Of a stretch of DNA of 64,000 nucleotides, positions 48,250 to 60,200 are shown piece by piece (positions within the stretch are counted from its first letter, which is position 1; each line of letters begins with the position of its first letter). The translations under genes were made by a program, and so were the position numbers. The notes beneath the pieces are model-generated. The model saw only the letters and a program-made list of their open reading frames with translations, did not search any database and was not told where the DNA came from. Origin of the DNA: Nannochloropsis oceanica (lineage: Eukaryota > Sar > Eustigmatophyceae > Eustigmatales > Monodopsidaceae); NCBI GenBank assembly GCA_004519485.1, contig CP038119.1, positions 124,001 through 188,000 of the forward strand, in the 5' to 3' direction.

Positions 48250-49371
48250 TTACATGTAGGGGAAGGCATGGCCCGTGAGGGCGGCCTGGGTGACAATGCC
48301 GGAGAAGGCGAGCTGATAAAGAGGGAAGAGGGGTGGGGGGAGAGGAGAAGATGTAAGTCTACCGTACAAACTGTAGAAATCTGAATACTAATGGATTTCT
48401 TCATACTCATGTGAAGCAAGCAGCCAGGCAGCGCAATCACAAAACAGAAAAAAGGGGGAAATAGCTCCCTTACGGGACCGTACCATGGCCAGGCGTCCGT
48501 TCTTGAGCTCGCTGAGCTGCATCTTCTTCAGGCTCTTTTCGTCCTTGGCAAAGTTGAGGGGATCGAACTTGAAGTCACCGGGCTGAGATGTTCAGTGTGG
48601 GGAAAAGGGGAGGGAGGGAGGGAAGGAGGAGTGAGTGGTGGGTAAACGGCGTCGAGACTAGAGTGAGAAAAGGAAAAAAAGGGACTCACAGGTGATCACA
48701 CAAATGCCGACGACAGGACGACAAAGGAAAGGAGACGACATGTGATAGAAAAGGGGACCGTACCTGGCGGCCAGATCCCTCGAGCATCTGGGAAATGGCA
48801 ATGACGGAGATAGCCTCGGCGATAGAGGTCCAAATCAAAATCTGGGCGAGGGCACCGGACTTGACGGCCACGTCGTGGGCGGCCAGAGAGGAGACCTCGT
48901 GGACAGCGCCTGCATGTGATTGGAATGGAAGGGAGGATCGGAAAGAGGGAGGGAGGGGAGGGGTAAGTGTTGGTTGGATAGGAGGGCGACGTCAAAAATC
49001 GTCTCATCACGATAGCTAGCCTCCCCGTGTCACGACACACACCATTCTAGATATACAAAAGAAAACGTACCAGGTAAATGTACGAAGTCCGCGACGATCC
49101 AGCCCAGGGTGGCAAGCATGGCAATGCGGCAGTGCTTGATCTCGGCCTCCTGCAAGTAAGAAAGGGGCAACCAGCTGGTGAACCCCACCGGGTCAAAGCC
49201 AACATCCCCAACAACCGAGCCGTCAAGCGCCGCGGGCCGGGGCAGGAAAGGGACAGCCTTGGATTTCTCCGCCATCATGCGGACGGCGCCGCGGGTGCGG
49301 GTCGTCGTAGGCATGGAGGGGACGAAGGCAGTGGCTGCGCCGAGGAGGCAAGCGAAGGACAAGAGCTTCAT
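48250..49371 (-). CDS. Light-harvesting chlorophyll-binding protein (LHC/VCP family)
   Basis: Thylakoid antenna protein binding chlorophyll and carotenoid. Four exons: 49371-49071, 48909-48764, 48582-48484 and 48312-48250 (301+146+99+63 bp), 202 residues in phase. The leader [20 protein letters not shown] is a signal peptide ending ATA-FVP, the stramenopile plastid junction. The mature protein shows [12 protein letters not shown], helix 1 with the ligand pattern [17 protein letters not shown], helix 2 ([20 protein letters not shown]) and helix 3 with [11 protein letters not shown] followed by [11 protein letters not shown]. The two ExxxxHxR/ExxNxR motifs pair helices 1 and 3 as usual. The length is standard for FCP/VCP proteins. 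In eustigmatophytes these bind violaxanthin and chlorophyll a; pigment choice is inference. It is divergent to the lipase gene. Confidence 0.95.
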
Positions 49372-50061
49372 GTTTTGCGGGGTGGTGGTTGTGGGTGGAG
49401 AGAAGTCTGTGTTTGTGTGTAGTGTGTGAAGGGCTGTTCAGTGCGTGTGGTGCCTGTGATCGAGGAGCGCGTGCTGTTGGATCGATAACATAGGGCGAAG
49501 AGGGGTATAGGGGAGGCTGTAGCTACAAAGAACATAAGGGGGGCGTTGGGTGTGGGAAGAGGGTGGAGAGGGCGGCCAGAGCGCACGCTCGAATTGACCC
49601 CGCGCTGGCATCGTTTATGCGTCTAGGCATTGCGCAATTGCTTTCCCGAGGCAAGGACAAGTGCAGGGGGATTACTATAGGAAAGAACAGGAGGCGAGTG
49701 GGCGAGGCATATGGCTTGAACGCGGAGATCTTTGGGTCAACGAGGTAATGGAAAACGCCGTCCAGGTCGTCTTGGCTCATAATGCAAGGCCTGTACAACA
49801 CCCCAGCTCGCCCAGATTCTCACACGGTCCCGTCACGTTCGTGTTCTCGACGCCGGGAGTTCTCCGCCCATATCGGGAGCGGTACAGGAACGGACGATTT
49901 GATGCCTTACAATTTACGAGGGACATAGACAGAAGCACATACACTAACACAACGATCACACACGATTTTAAGGCCTGTTGCAACGAACGATTCAAAACAT
50001 CAGCGACCTCCCCCTCTCCTCACGCACAACATACATTCCCCCCTCTCCGAACTTGTCCACA
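49372..50061. promoter_or_regulatory. Divergent promoter region, LHC / lipase
   Basis: A 690-bp head-to-head spacer. The LHC side should be strongly expressed and light controlled; this is knowledge of the family, not something seen here. Composition is mixed and no simple repeat stands out. An open frame at 49,661-50,125 overlaps the lipase start and has no family signature. Confidence 0.45.
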
Positions 50062-52918
50062 ATGTGGCACTATACGGATGTCCTTATCGACTGGGCGCAC
50101 TTGCTGTACCTCGTCTGCTTCCTGATCATGGCCAAGGCCGTGGGCTTTTTCATTGTCACGGTTTATGCCATCTTCCCCTTCCCCTCCCTTCTCGACCGCT
50201 TTTACCTGGCCTCCCGGGGCCTCCAAACCTGGTTCTCCTTCCAACTCGGCGGCGCCGCTCCCACTGGCAGCAAAAACGGCGGAAGAGGCCGAGGTCACGA
50301 TCGACAGCTTGCCGAGTCGTTGGTAGAAAACACAGGGTTTGCCCTCGAGACACACACGGCTCCCACCAAGGACGGCTTCGTCCTGGTCTTGCATCGTCTC
50401 GTGCCCAAACAGCAGCAGCAACAGGAGGAGGAGGTGCATGCTCAACCGACGAGCAGTGGCACGAGCGAGGGAGGAGTGGCAGGAGGGGCTGAGATAGTCA
50501 GAGGAGGGGGAGAAGCAGGGTCGGGGAGGGGTCGACGGGGGTTCTCAAAGCCGGCAGGAGGCGGCCGAGGAGGACAACAACACACTCCGTCCTCTGCCTC
50601 CTCATTCTTCTCCCGCAACTTGACCTCCTCTTCCTCCTCCTCCGTTTCTTCCTCCTTCTCCTCTTCTTCCTCATCTGCAGCCTCTGCGGCAATCCCCGCC
50701 ACGATCATCAGCAGCAATACCAACGGCAGCAGGACGGGAACATCAGGCCGCCCGGCGGTTCTACTAATGCATGCATTGATGCAAGATTCGGAGTCCTTTT
50801 TGTGTGGGGGGAAGGAGCACTCCTTGGCCTTATATCTTGCAAAGTCGGGCTTTGACGTCTGGCTAGGTGGGTCTAGGCGGGCGGGATGGAGGGAGGGTGG
50901 GAGGGAGTTCGTGGAGAGGAAGGTGTGAAGCACTCAATTCTTCACTTTACTCTTTCTTTTCTGGTGCTCTTTCTGTGCGAAGGCCATAACTGTGCCCTCT
51001 TCCTCTCTCCCTCCCTCCCTTTCAGGTAATAATCGTGGCAACCGGTACAGCCACAAGCACCTGCGTCTCTCGCCCTCAGAGGACGCGTACTGGAACTTCT
51101 CCATCGATGAATTAGCACGATACGACGTGCCGGCTTTGATTGAGTATGTGTTAGCGGCCACCAAGCAGGAGAAGCTGTGTTATGTCGGGTACGTCTTTTT
51201 CCTCCGTCCTTGGATTTGTATCTTTATTTGTTTTAGAGTTATTGATTGAAGTAATGTATAATTTTTTTTGTACGTTTAATTTTGTTATTCGTTGAATTTA
51301 TCGATGTTTTGTGACGACCGGTAAGAAAGCAAAAGGCAGGGAGAAAAGAGCCTCTGACGCCGCTTTTTTTATTTTTTTTACTATTTATTAATTATCGATA
51401 TATTTTATTCATGTATGTCGATTTATTTAATCGCTTCATTATTTACTTAGACAGGGAGGGAAGGGCTCGTGTCGCACCTTCCGTCTATCCGTAACTACCG
51501 CCGTATCAGTAGCATTGCTTCCATCCATCCCTCCTTCCCTCCCTTTCTCCCTCCCTCCTAGTTTCAGTCAGGGGTCTGCGCAGGCGTTCGCGGCGTTCAC
51601 TACCAACCACGCCCTCACTCAGAAAGTGTCCCTCTTCCTCGCCCTGGCCGCCCCTCCCCGTGCGAAGGGTCTCTCTTCCTCCTACCTCTCGGCCTTGGTC
51701 GAGTCCAATCCCCGTTTCATCTACCTCGTCTTCGGCCGGCACTCAATGCTGAGTTCCACCCTCATGTGGATGAAGGTACGTCCTTGCCCCGCCCTCCCCC
51801 CCGCCCTCCGCCCTTTCATCCCTTTACATCTCTCTCGCCCATTCCCCCCTCCTCACTGTCATTGTCTCTGCATGTGATCACAGAAGCACACCATCCATTC
51901 CCTCCTTCCCTCCCTCCCTCCCTCCCTCCCTTCAGATCATGTCCCCCCAGCTTTTCGTCTGGACTGTGGACCGCGCCACAGACTTCTTGTTCAATGTACG
52001 CAGAGGGAGGGAGCGGGGGAAGAAGGAAAGGAGGAAGGAACTGTCATGACGAATGCGGGGGGGTAGCAGTGAGCCTCAACGTGCTTCCCCCTCTCTCCCT
52101 CCCTCCCCCCCCTCCCTCCTCAGTGGTCCAACTCCCAGGTGTCTGCGACTCGAAAAGTGCACCTTTATCAACACATCTTTTCCTACGCCTCCGTCAAGAC
52201 GGTCGTGCAATGGTTCCAGCTCATTAAGCTGCGTCGCCTGGCCTTCTACGCGGACGACACCAACAGCAATCGGTACGTCCTCCCTCCCTCCCTCCCTCCC
52301 TCCCTCCCTCTCTCTTGATCCCCATTTCCCACAAAAATGTCGACTCTCCCTTGCTCACACACCCCTCCCTCCCTCCCTCCCTCCCTCCCTCCCCCATACA
52401 GAGTGCCTGTGGAGTACGATCTGAAACGGTTACGAATGCCCGTGGCCGTTTTTTACGGAGGCAAGGACACCGTGATTGACATCGATGCGCTCAAGTAAGG
52501 AAGGAAGGAGGGGGAGGGAGGAAGGCGAGTTAGCTCGGTCTCTTTCAACTCGGTCTCTTTTTGTTTCATCATCCAAACCGACGCAGGCGTTTATCTCACT
52601 TTGATGTAGTTCAAGCTAGTATTAGTATTAATATTCACTCAGTATTAGTATTAGTATTAACTCTGTGAGTCACGTGGTAATATATGTATGTGGCCAGGCT
52701 TGCAAGATGAAAAAACAACACCCACCTTAATTCTCAAAGGAGCCCTCCCTCCCTCCCTCCCTCCCCCCCTCCCTCCGTTCGACAGGGAGGTCCTCCCGGC
52801 CTGTGTCAAGTGGCACGAGGAACCGCTGTACGAGCATCTTGACATGATATGGGCCGACACGGCAAAGGACGTGATTTTTCCCGAGGTGATGAAGCTGCTG
52901 GAGGAGTACGGCGGGTAG
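50062..52918 (+). CDS. Acid lipase/steryl esterase-type alpha/beta hydrolase
   Basis: Hydrolase of the AB-hydrolase-associated lipase family (lysosomal acid lipase, yeast Tgl1/Yeh), cleaving steryl esters or triacylglycerol. Seven exons: 50062-50866, 51026-51188, 51562-51775, 51936-51995, 52124-52272, 52402-52494 and 52786-52918 (1617 bp), 538 residues, phases consistent. The N-terminal hydrophobic segment (LLYLVCFLIMAKAVGFFIV) probably anchors it to membrane or lipid droplets. HALMQDSESF and DVWLGNNRGNRYSH are family blocks. The nucleophile is Ser325 in VGFSQG (usually GHSQG), the acid Asp486 in YGGKD and the histidine His512 in LYEHLDMIWA. A Gln/Ser/Gly insert of about 130 residues sits before the first core block. 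Intron phases split four catalytic-core codons. Several introns start with GGGA and end with CCCT tracts. Confidence 0.93.
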
Positions 52919-53728
52919 ACAGGGGGAGGGAGGGAGGGAGGGAGGGAGGAAAGGAGGAGTGAAATGGATTATGAAGTCGTTGGGGGGCGATCGAGGAAGG
53001 CGGGAGGGAGGGAGGGAGGGAGGGAAGGAGGGGGATAATGTGCATATACTCCACATGGCTGCGAGAAAGGAAAGGGGGGAAAACAATTTTGACGTAATTT
53101 ATTGAGAATTTAAATAATGAGAAGAGGTATTTCATAAAGTGAGGAGTGGCAGGGTAAGCAAGAGAGCAGAAAGAGGTGGAAGGGATAAAGAGAAGATCAA
53201 GGTGAAGAAGGAGAAGGAGAAGATGATGATTGATGATGAAAAAGAAACAACAAGACCTACGACGACTTTGACAAGAACAAAAGTAAGAAGGAGGAGGAGA
53301 AGGAGGAGGGGGGGGAGAAGAGGGAGGAGGAAGTGGGGGCCTTAAAGCATAGGAGTGGGTACGTATGTTAAAACTTTTTTTGAACTTTATCTGTGTCTTT
53401 CCCCCTACGCTGCTGTTTCTGCCGCTACTGCTGCAGCTGCTGCTGCGGCCACTCATCCTCATCCTCCTTCTCCTCGTCCTGCTGCTGCTGCTGGACTGTT
53501 GCTTCTTCATCTTCTCCGCATTCTTGTTGCAGCGATGCCGTGCTTTTTATGAAAGTAGTCGGTTGCCTCCATCCCTCCATCCCTCCCTCCCTCTCTCCCT
53601 TCCTCCTCTTCCCCTTCCATCGATAAGCACCGTCTGATAACAGCAGCAGAGCATCCTTCACTTCCTTCCCTCCCTCCCTCACTCCCTCCTCCTCCTCCTC
53701 CTCCTCCTCCTCCTCCTCCTCCTCCTCC
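52919..53728. other. Convergent 3' spacer, lipase / PRPP synthetase
   Basis: This 810-bp tail-to-tail spacer has GGGA tracts at 52,922-52,950 and 53,001-53,034, GAA-rich sequence to 53,340, then CTG, CCCT and a (TCC)n run (about 53,685-53,728) abutting the PRPP synthetase stop. No gene seen. Confidence 0.5.
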
Positions 53729-56700
53729 CTATGTGGAGGCCTCTAAGTCTGTAATGTGAGGGTAAACAACCAAATCAAAACCCAAGGGCACACTTCCCCT
53801 TCCCCCTCCTTCCCTCCCTCCCTCCCTCCATCGCTCCCTTGCACTCACCTTCGACACATATCCCTCCCTCCCTCCCCTCCCTCCCTCCCTCCCCTCGGAC
53901 TCACCAGGGACATACACTTCTTCGTTGTAGAGATGACGGCGGAAGTGGTCGGCTTCGATTCTCTTGGCGAGGAGGGGGCTGGAGGAGTATCACGAGGAGG
54001 GAGGTGGATAAGGTGCGAAGGAGGAGGAGGTTGAAGGGGCAAGGGGAGGGGAGGGGGGGAGGCATAAACAAGGACGAGAAAGAGAAGGAAGAGGAGGGCG
54101 GAACGAAAGGAGGGATAGAAGGAGAGAGGGAGAGAGGGAGGGATAGGGGGGGGGAGGAGGGGAGGGAGGGAGGTAGGTAGGGACGTACGCGATTGAGAGC
54201 TGGGTGACTTTCTTGCCACTGTACCATTCGGGAAGAGGGATGGTGTTTGTCGTAACCACCTAAAGGAGGGAGGGGAGGGAGGGAGGTAGGGAGGGAGGGG
54301 GGAAGGGAAGGAAGGAGGGGTGTTTGACACCAGGATGACAAATTAGATGGGCAGCTCCCCCTCCCTTCCCTCCCTTCCCACCTTCCCCTCGTCCCTCCCT
54401 CCCTCCCTCCCTCCCCACCTTGCTGATCTCCTGACACTCCTCAATCTTCCGTAGAGCGTCCTCGGTAAAGAGGCCATGGCTGGCGAAGATAAAGATGTTG
54501 TTCGCACCCGAGGCCTTACATACCTGGGCCGCTCGGACTAGCGTGTTGGCTACGGGGGAGGAAGGGAGGAAGGGAGGAAGGGAGGGAGAGAGGGACGGAG
54601 GGGTTTGTTGTGTGAAAGGAAAACCTCTCTGGTTAACTACCCCTCCCTTCTTGCCTCCCTGCCTCCCTCCCTCCCTTCCTACCTGTGTCGATGATGTCAT
54701 CCACGATGACGACGTCCTTGCCGTTGACGTCCCCCAATAGCTCACTGGTGGGGAAGAGAGTGGAGGGAGGGAGGAAGGGAGAGAGGGGAAAGAGAAGAAT
54801 TTACACGCCGTTAAACAAAAAGAAAGGCTCGCTGAAGGGAGGGAGGGAGGGAGGGAGGAGGAAGGGAAGGGATATGTAGGTATATTATTGTACAGATCAC
54901 CCTATCTCTAGTATCATGTAATCAATATGAGTTATAACAACCCCTCCCTCTCTCCACTCTATTTCAACCAAACCCTAATACATGCATCTCTACATTACAT
55001 TTTCCATCCTGCTGTATTACCCTACCTCTCATGGTGTAATTTCGACCCCTGCACCACCGGGGCCCGGGAGAACATGGCAAGCGACACCCGCGGCGCGTCT
55101 TGCCAGGCGTCGATTAATCCATGTCGAAAGATTTGAGCCTTCTTGGCAGTGTCGGGATTGGGGGCAACGACCGCCACCTTCCGCCCGTCCGTGAGCAGGC
55201 CGGCCTGGGGGAGGGAGGGAGGGAGGGAGGGAGGGAGGGAGGGAGGGAGGGAGTCGACGCTGCTGTCAAGTGCAACCTGGAAGATGACATCCGCCTTGTT
55301 GCCTGCCCGCCTTCCTTCCTTCCCTCCTTCCCACCCTCACTCCCTTCCTCCCTCCCCAAAATCCTTGATCGCCAGTCCCTCCCTGCCTCCCTCCCTCCCT
55401 CCCTCCCTCCCTCCCTCCCGCCCGCCCGCCCGCCCGCCCGCCCTCCGCTCCCCACCTGAGCAAAGTACTTGACTGCCAACCCCTCCGTCACGCACGTCTC
55501 CACCGGTACTGTGAATGACGTTCCTTCGCTCTGGTGCCCGGGTCTCTGGAGGTCAACGGCTATCACTCTATCTACCCCTAACACCTCCAGCATCTTCGCA
55601 AAATCCTGTCCTGCCGACCCTAGATATCGCGTGGTCTTATCGTGGGACACGGCGCCCACACGACGGTGGTGTTTGTACCCCTGAGGGAGGGAGGGACGGA
55701 GGGACGGAGGGACGGAGGATGTGAATGCTCCCTCTGGGATCATCGACGAAAGTTTCGCCCCCATCCCAGCCAGCCCTCTCTCCCGCCCTCCCTTCCGCCC
55801 TCCCTACCATAAAGGGGATGACGGCAGTGACGCGCTTGGCGCTAGCTCTGTGCATGGTCGAGACCATCAAGAGCAACTCAATGATGCGATCATTAACGGG
55901 TTGGTTGCAGCTTTGGAATATATACACGTCAAGGCCTCGGACAGAATCAAGGACCTGAGGGAGGGCGGAGAGGGGGGAACAAGAGGATCGGATCAAAAGA
56001 AAGCAGGAGAAAATTTACCCCCCCACATCCTACGCTTATGCCAGGCCAGGTACAAAACTCCCTCCCTCCCTCCCTCCCTCCCCACCTGGATTTGCGTCTC
56101 GCCATCCGCAAACGAAGTGACTGTGGCCTTCCCGGGGGCCACCCCCAAAATATCTCCAACTTCTTTTGCTAGTCCCGGGTGGGACCGTCCACTGAAGATC
56201 TTGAGCTCCTGACAGCCTCGTACGAATTTGCCTTCGTGGGTGCACTGGTGGGGGGGCTGGGGGGGGGGGGCAAGTAGAAGGAGGAGAAGAAGGGAGGAAT
56301 GTGTGAAAAGATGGGGAGGGAAGGGGGTCAAAGAGGGGAAACAGAGAAAGCGAGTATGATTAAAGTGGAATCAAAACACACATGCCGTCCCCCGTTCCCC
56401 CAACAACAGCAGACAAGCCAGTGGGAACCAAGCGGATGCGAGAGGGGAGGGAAGGATCGTGGGAGGACACGAGTGAAAATACGTACCCTTGTACGCTCCC
56501 ACAATAGTTTCCTCCTTTCATCCTGCTCTACCCTCTTCTCTTCTTCAGTCTTGGTGTCCCTCTTCTCTTCTGCTGCCGCCGGTGGGCCTCGAAAAGGTAG
56601 AAGGGGTGTGCGGAGAGGAGGCGAGGGGGAGGCGGCTGAGCAAGGACGATGCTGCTGGTCACCGCTGCTGCCCAATGTAGAGGCGCCCACCACGCCAAGG

Positions 56701-56735
56701 GCTAAGGCAGGCTGGCGGAGGAGATAGCGATACAT
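53729..56735 (-). CDS. Ribose-phosphate pyrophosphokinase (divergent PRPP synthetase)
   Basis: Makes PRPP from ribose 5-phosphate and ATP for nucleotide, His and Trp synthesis. Ten exons: 56735-56487, 56244-56086, 55954-55808, 55680-55456, 55204-55026, 54744-54683, 54549-54419, 54259-54189, 53978-53905 and 53748-53729; 1317 bp, 438 residues, all phases fit. Family blocks are ELKIFSGRSHPGLAKEVGD, SFADGETQIQ, VRGLDVYIFQSCNQPVND, RIIELLLMVSTMHRASAKRV, KDVVIVDDIIDT, IFIFASHGLF and VVTTNTIPLPEWYSGKKV. Several canonical catalytic motifs differ: YARQDKK reads GYKHHRR, MDLHASQ reads VDLQRPG, SPDAGGAKR reads APNPDTAKK, and DTCGT reads DTANT. It may be a protist-type PRPP synthetase or a PRPS-associated subunit. 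The first 83 residues are an Arg/Ser/Pro leader, probably for organelle import; an open frame runs further upstream. Most introns carry GGGA at the 5' end and CCCT at the 3' end. Confidence 0.88.
55205..55455 (-). other. PRPP synthetase intron 4 with complementary terminal tracts
   Basis: On the coding strand the intron opens gtgggg and continues as GGGC then GGGA repeats (55,379-55,442 on the plus strand as CCCT/CCGC). It closes with a run of CCCT repeats (plus-strand GGGA at 55,208-55,252) before CCCAG. The ends are complementary in the transcript over some 45 bases. It is the clearest example of the pattern in this gene. Confidence 0.8.
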
Positions 56736-57206
56736 CTGAATCTCAGGAGGGGGAGCAGCAGTCGAGGCAAGCGGACGTGTAGGCGAGGCGAGGATGGGGG
56801 AGGCTAGGTTCTGTTGGTGGGGGGGTGAGGAGGTGTCACGGGGAAAGGGTTGTATGAATCGAGTAAATTCATCGCAATTGTTTAGATTGCTGTCTGATAA
56901 AAGACAGAGCGTGTACCCGGCTCTCTGTGCGAGGCAAATTACCATTTCTAGTCCCTCGTCTTGGCGAAGAATGGGAGGCGGCGGCGAGTTGCTAGTCTGA
57001 CGGTCGAGTCCGCTGCTGATAATTGACGCACGCTTCCTACTTCGCTTTTCTGATCCTCGGGCTGTCGCAGATCTTACCACGCCCTCACACACTTAACTCC
57101 TCACACATACATATAGATAATTCGTCGTTGTCTCCATGTCAAGCTGATTACCGGAGTGATCAAGGGCGCCAGTCAGTCCAGCTCCAGGCGCGGTTTGAGG
57201 AAGGAG
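56736..57206. promoter_or_regulatory. Divergent promoter region, PRPP synthetase / PPR-SMR
   Basis: A 471-bp head-to-head spacer of mixed composition. The minus-strand frame of the PRPP synthetase stays open through much of it, so an upstream start or exon is possible. No clear promoter element was identified. Confidence 0.45.
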
Positions 57207-60200
57207 ATGGTAGCTCCGGCTCGGACAGGGTCATCATGCCTTCATTTCTTCCGACTCTTGCTCCTCCTCCTCTTCTTGCAGTCTCCTCAGGCTTTTGGGC
57301 CTCCATCGTTTACCATCACGGTCACATGTATGAGAAGCAGCAGTAGCAACAGCGGCAAAAGTAGCAGCAGCAGTAGGAGGAGAAGGCGGTCCAAGACAAT
57401 GCTGAGCATATCATCAGCCGGGGCCATCCCATCCTCTTCCTTTTCCTCCCCCTCATCCTCATCGACTGGCAACAGCAACAACCCCCACGAGGGTAACAGT
57501 CTATCTTCGTCTCCGTCCTACACAATTCAAGCTTCAGCCACCGCTGCCGCTGTCCCCGGTGGTGGTGGCGGCAGCATCCACATGCCGCGCATCAGATCCA
57601 GCAGCAGTTGCAGTGGACAGTACCAGAGTGGGAGCCTTCCTTCGCCATCAAACCCTCCGTCTGTCCTTGCTGATTGTGCTTCAATGACACCTCTCCAAAG
57701 GCAATTAGTCTGGGGGGAGGAAGAGTTGAGATCACGCATAAGAGAGGTAGAAGAAGACGTGGATACGCTAAAAGCAACGGCCCGTGCGTTGTGTTTGAAG
57801 GGGAAATGGGAGGAGGCAGAGGTGGTGGTGAAGAAGCTTTACTTGGATCGAAGCGTAGAGGAAGAGGAGGAGGGAGGGTTGAAAAGGACGTGGAGGAGGA
57901 GCATGGGCACGGGGCAACGGATGGAGTACAGCGAAAGGCGAAGGGTGGCGGCAAGGAAGAGGAAGGAAATGCGACGAGTCGAGAGAGTGGGCGTACCACT
58001 AAGCCTGGCTTTTCTGCATGTGTGTCGCGCGGAAGAGGCGTGGCCGTCAGCCTTATCGTTCGTGGACGAGGTGCTTCTGGAGAAGGAGACAGAGAAGGGC
58101 GCGGGGGAGGAGGGGAAGGAGGAAGGGCTGCTGATGCCATCGACCATACTACCATTGAAAAAAGAGCTCGCGCAGGAAGCGCTTCACATATGCGTGGGAG
58201 CGGGAGATATTCGGAGGGCATTGGAAATTACCAGACGAGCAGAAGCTGGCGAGTCTGCTTTGCTACTAGATTTAGCTCTGCAGGCGTGCGCGATGCACAA
58301 GAAACGACCTCAGTCCTCCCCTTCCTCCGCCCCTCCCTCAGCCCCTTTCTCCTCCTCTTCCTTCCTACAACCGCCATTACCTCCTCCCGCAGCAACAACA
58401 GAAGAAACCACATTAGGTGTCACCGTCTTAACCTTGATTAGAGAAGCCCGGTGTAGGACACCAAGAACACCAGCGGCACCAGCAGCACGCGCAATAAGCC
58501 CCTCTCAGAGAGGTTGGGAGGCAGCGTCGTCCGCCCTGACAGCTGCAGGGCCCTTACGGCTGCTGCTGAGTGAAGCCAAGCGAGTAGCAGCAGTGGCAGC
58601 AGCAGTAGGTAGCAGCCCTTCCTCTTCGTCGCCCTCCTCCTCGTCCTCCCCACCCATGTGGTTGCTGTACGAGAAGGCTATTAGGGCCAGTGTGGACGAG
58701 GGGCAGGAGGCCGAGGCGTTGTTGCTCTACCGCGAAGGGGTGCGCTGGGCGACAGTGGAGGGAGAGGGAGGGAAGGAGAGGACAGTTAGCAGCACCACCA
58801 GCCCTACCACCAGCAGTAGTAGCAGCAGCAGCTACGGTGCAATACCCGTTGCGATTCACGAGGCTGCATTGGAAGCTTACGCCAGACGCGGACTGTGGCG
58901 CCCCGCCTTAGAGGTGCTCGACGGGTTGAGGAAGGAAGAGATGGATGGACGGAGGGAGGGAGGGCCGTCCGTGGCCTGTTTCAATGCAGCGATTCGGGCA
59001 TGTTGTGTGGGAAATGAGTGGGAGAGAGGGGTGGGGCTGCTAAGGCGAATGGAAGCAGCAGGGCAAGAAGCAGACGAAGAAACGTATGGTGTGATAATGC
59101 AGGCATTTGCGCGCGCAGGGGAATGGAAAGGCAGCCTCAAGCTGCTCGAGTACATAGAGAAAAAGACGGAGGGAGGGAGGGAGGGAGGGAGGGAGGGAGG
59201 GGTGACCCCGGCGTTGGCAAGGGCGGCTGCGAATATCTGCGTTAGGGCACAGAGATACGAAGAAGCAAGGGCCCTAGTCGCATCCGTCTTGCACCGGGGC
59301 AAGGAAACCTCTTCTTCCTTCACTTCCTCCTCCTCCTCCTCCTCCTCCTCCTCCTCCTCCTCCCCTTCCTCCGTGGCCCTACCGGCGATCCAGCCCGCCT
59401 TCCTGGCCCTTGGGCTGTGGTCGCTCGCCTGCGCCACCCCATCTTCATGGGCCGGTCCTTCTCGACAAGAGGAAGCCTTTCAATTGGTTACCGCCCTCAT
59501 GGACTCCCAAACACCTATAGCCCTCGAAACGTACGAACATGCGTGCCAAGCTCTCCTTTCCCTGGGCGGTGGGAGCAGCACCAGCACCAGCACCAGCACC
59601 AGCACCAGCACCAGCAGCCAAAAGTATGAAACCGCCCTCCGAGATGTCTACAGACACGGAGTAGCTGCGGGCGTGCTTCCTTCTTCCCCTCCCTCTCTTA
59701 CTTCTTCCTCCTCCTCTCCTCCTTCTGTAGATCTACGAGGCCTCCGTCCAACCCTAGCGAAAGTAGCGATGGTATCAGCCCTCGAATCCTTACTCCATCT
59801 GCACCCTCTCCAGAATAAGAAGGAGGAAGGAAGGGAAGAAAGGTGTGTCATGACTGCTTCCTCCTCCTCCTTCTCCTCCTTCTCCTCCTCCTCCTCCTCC
59901 TCCTCCTCCTTTTCCTCCTTTTTCTTCCCCTACTCCTCTTCCTCCTCCCATGCACCATCACCACTCATCATCATCACGGGCACTGGCCGAGTGAAAGGGG
60001 CAGTGCAACGTTTCTTGCGGACGGCGTGCTTCCCTCCTTTGTTGCCTCAACCCGTGCCGTACAACGCGGGTCGGTTGCTTTTGCCTTGGTCTCAGATTCA
60101 ATGCTGGAAAGAAGGAGGAGGAATGGTGGCCTTGTCAACTTCCGTGGGCGTGGAGAAGGGGAAGGTTGGAGGAGGAAATGGGAAGGGAGGAGGAGATGGA

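Noticed and set aside
54930-55100. Plus-strand frames opposite PRPP synthetase exon 5
   Set aside because: They are the antisense of a confirmed exon that joins in phase to its neighbours.
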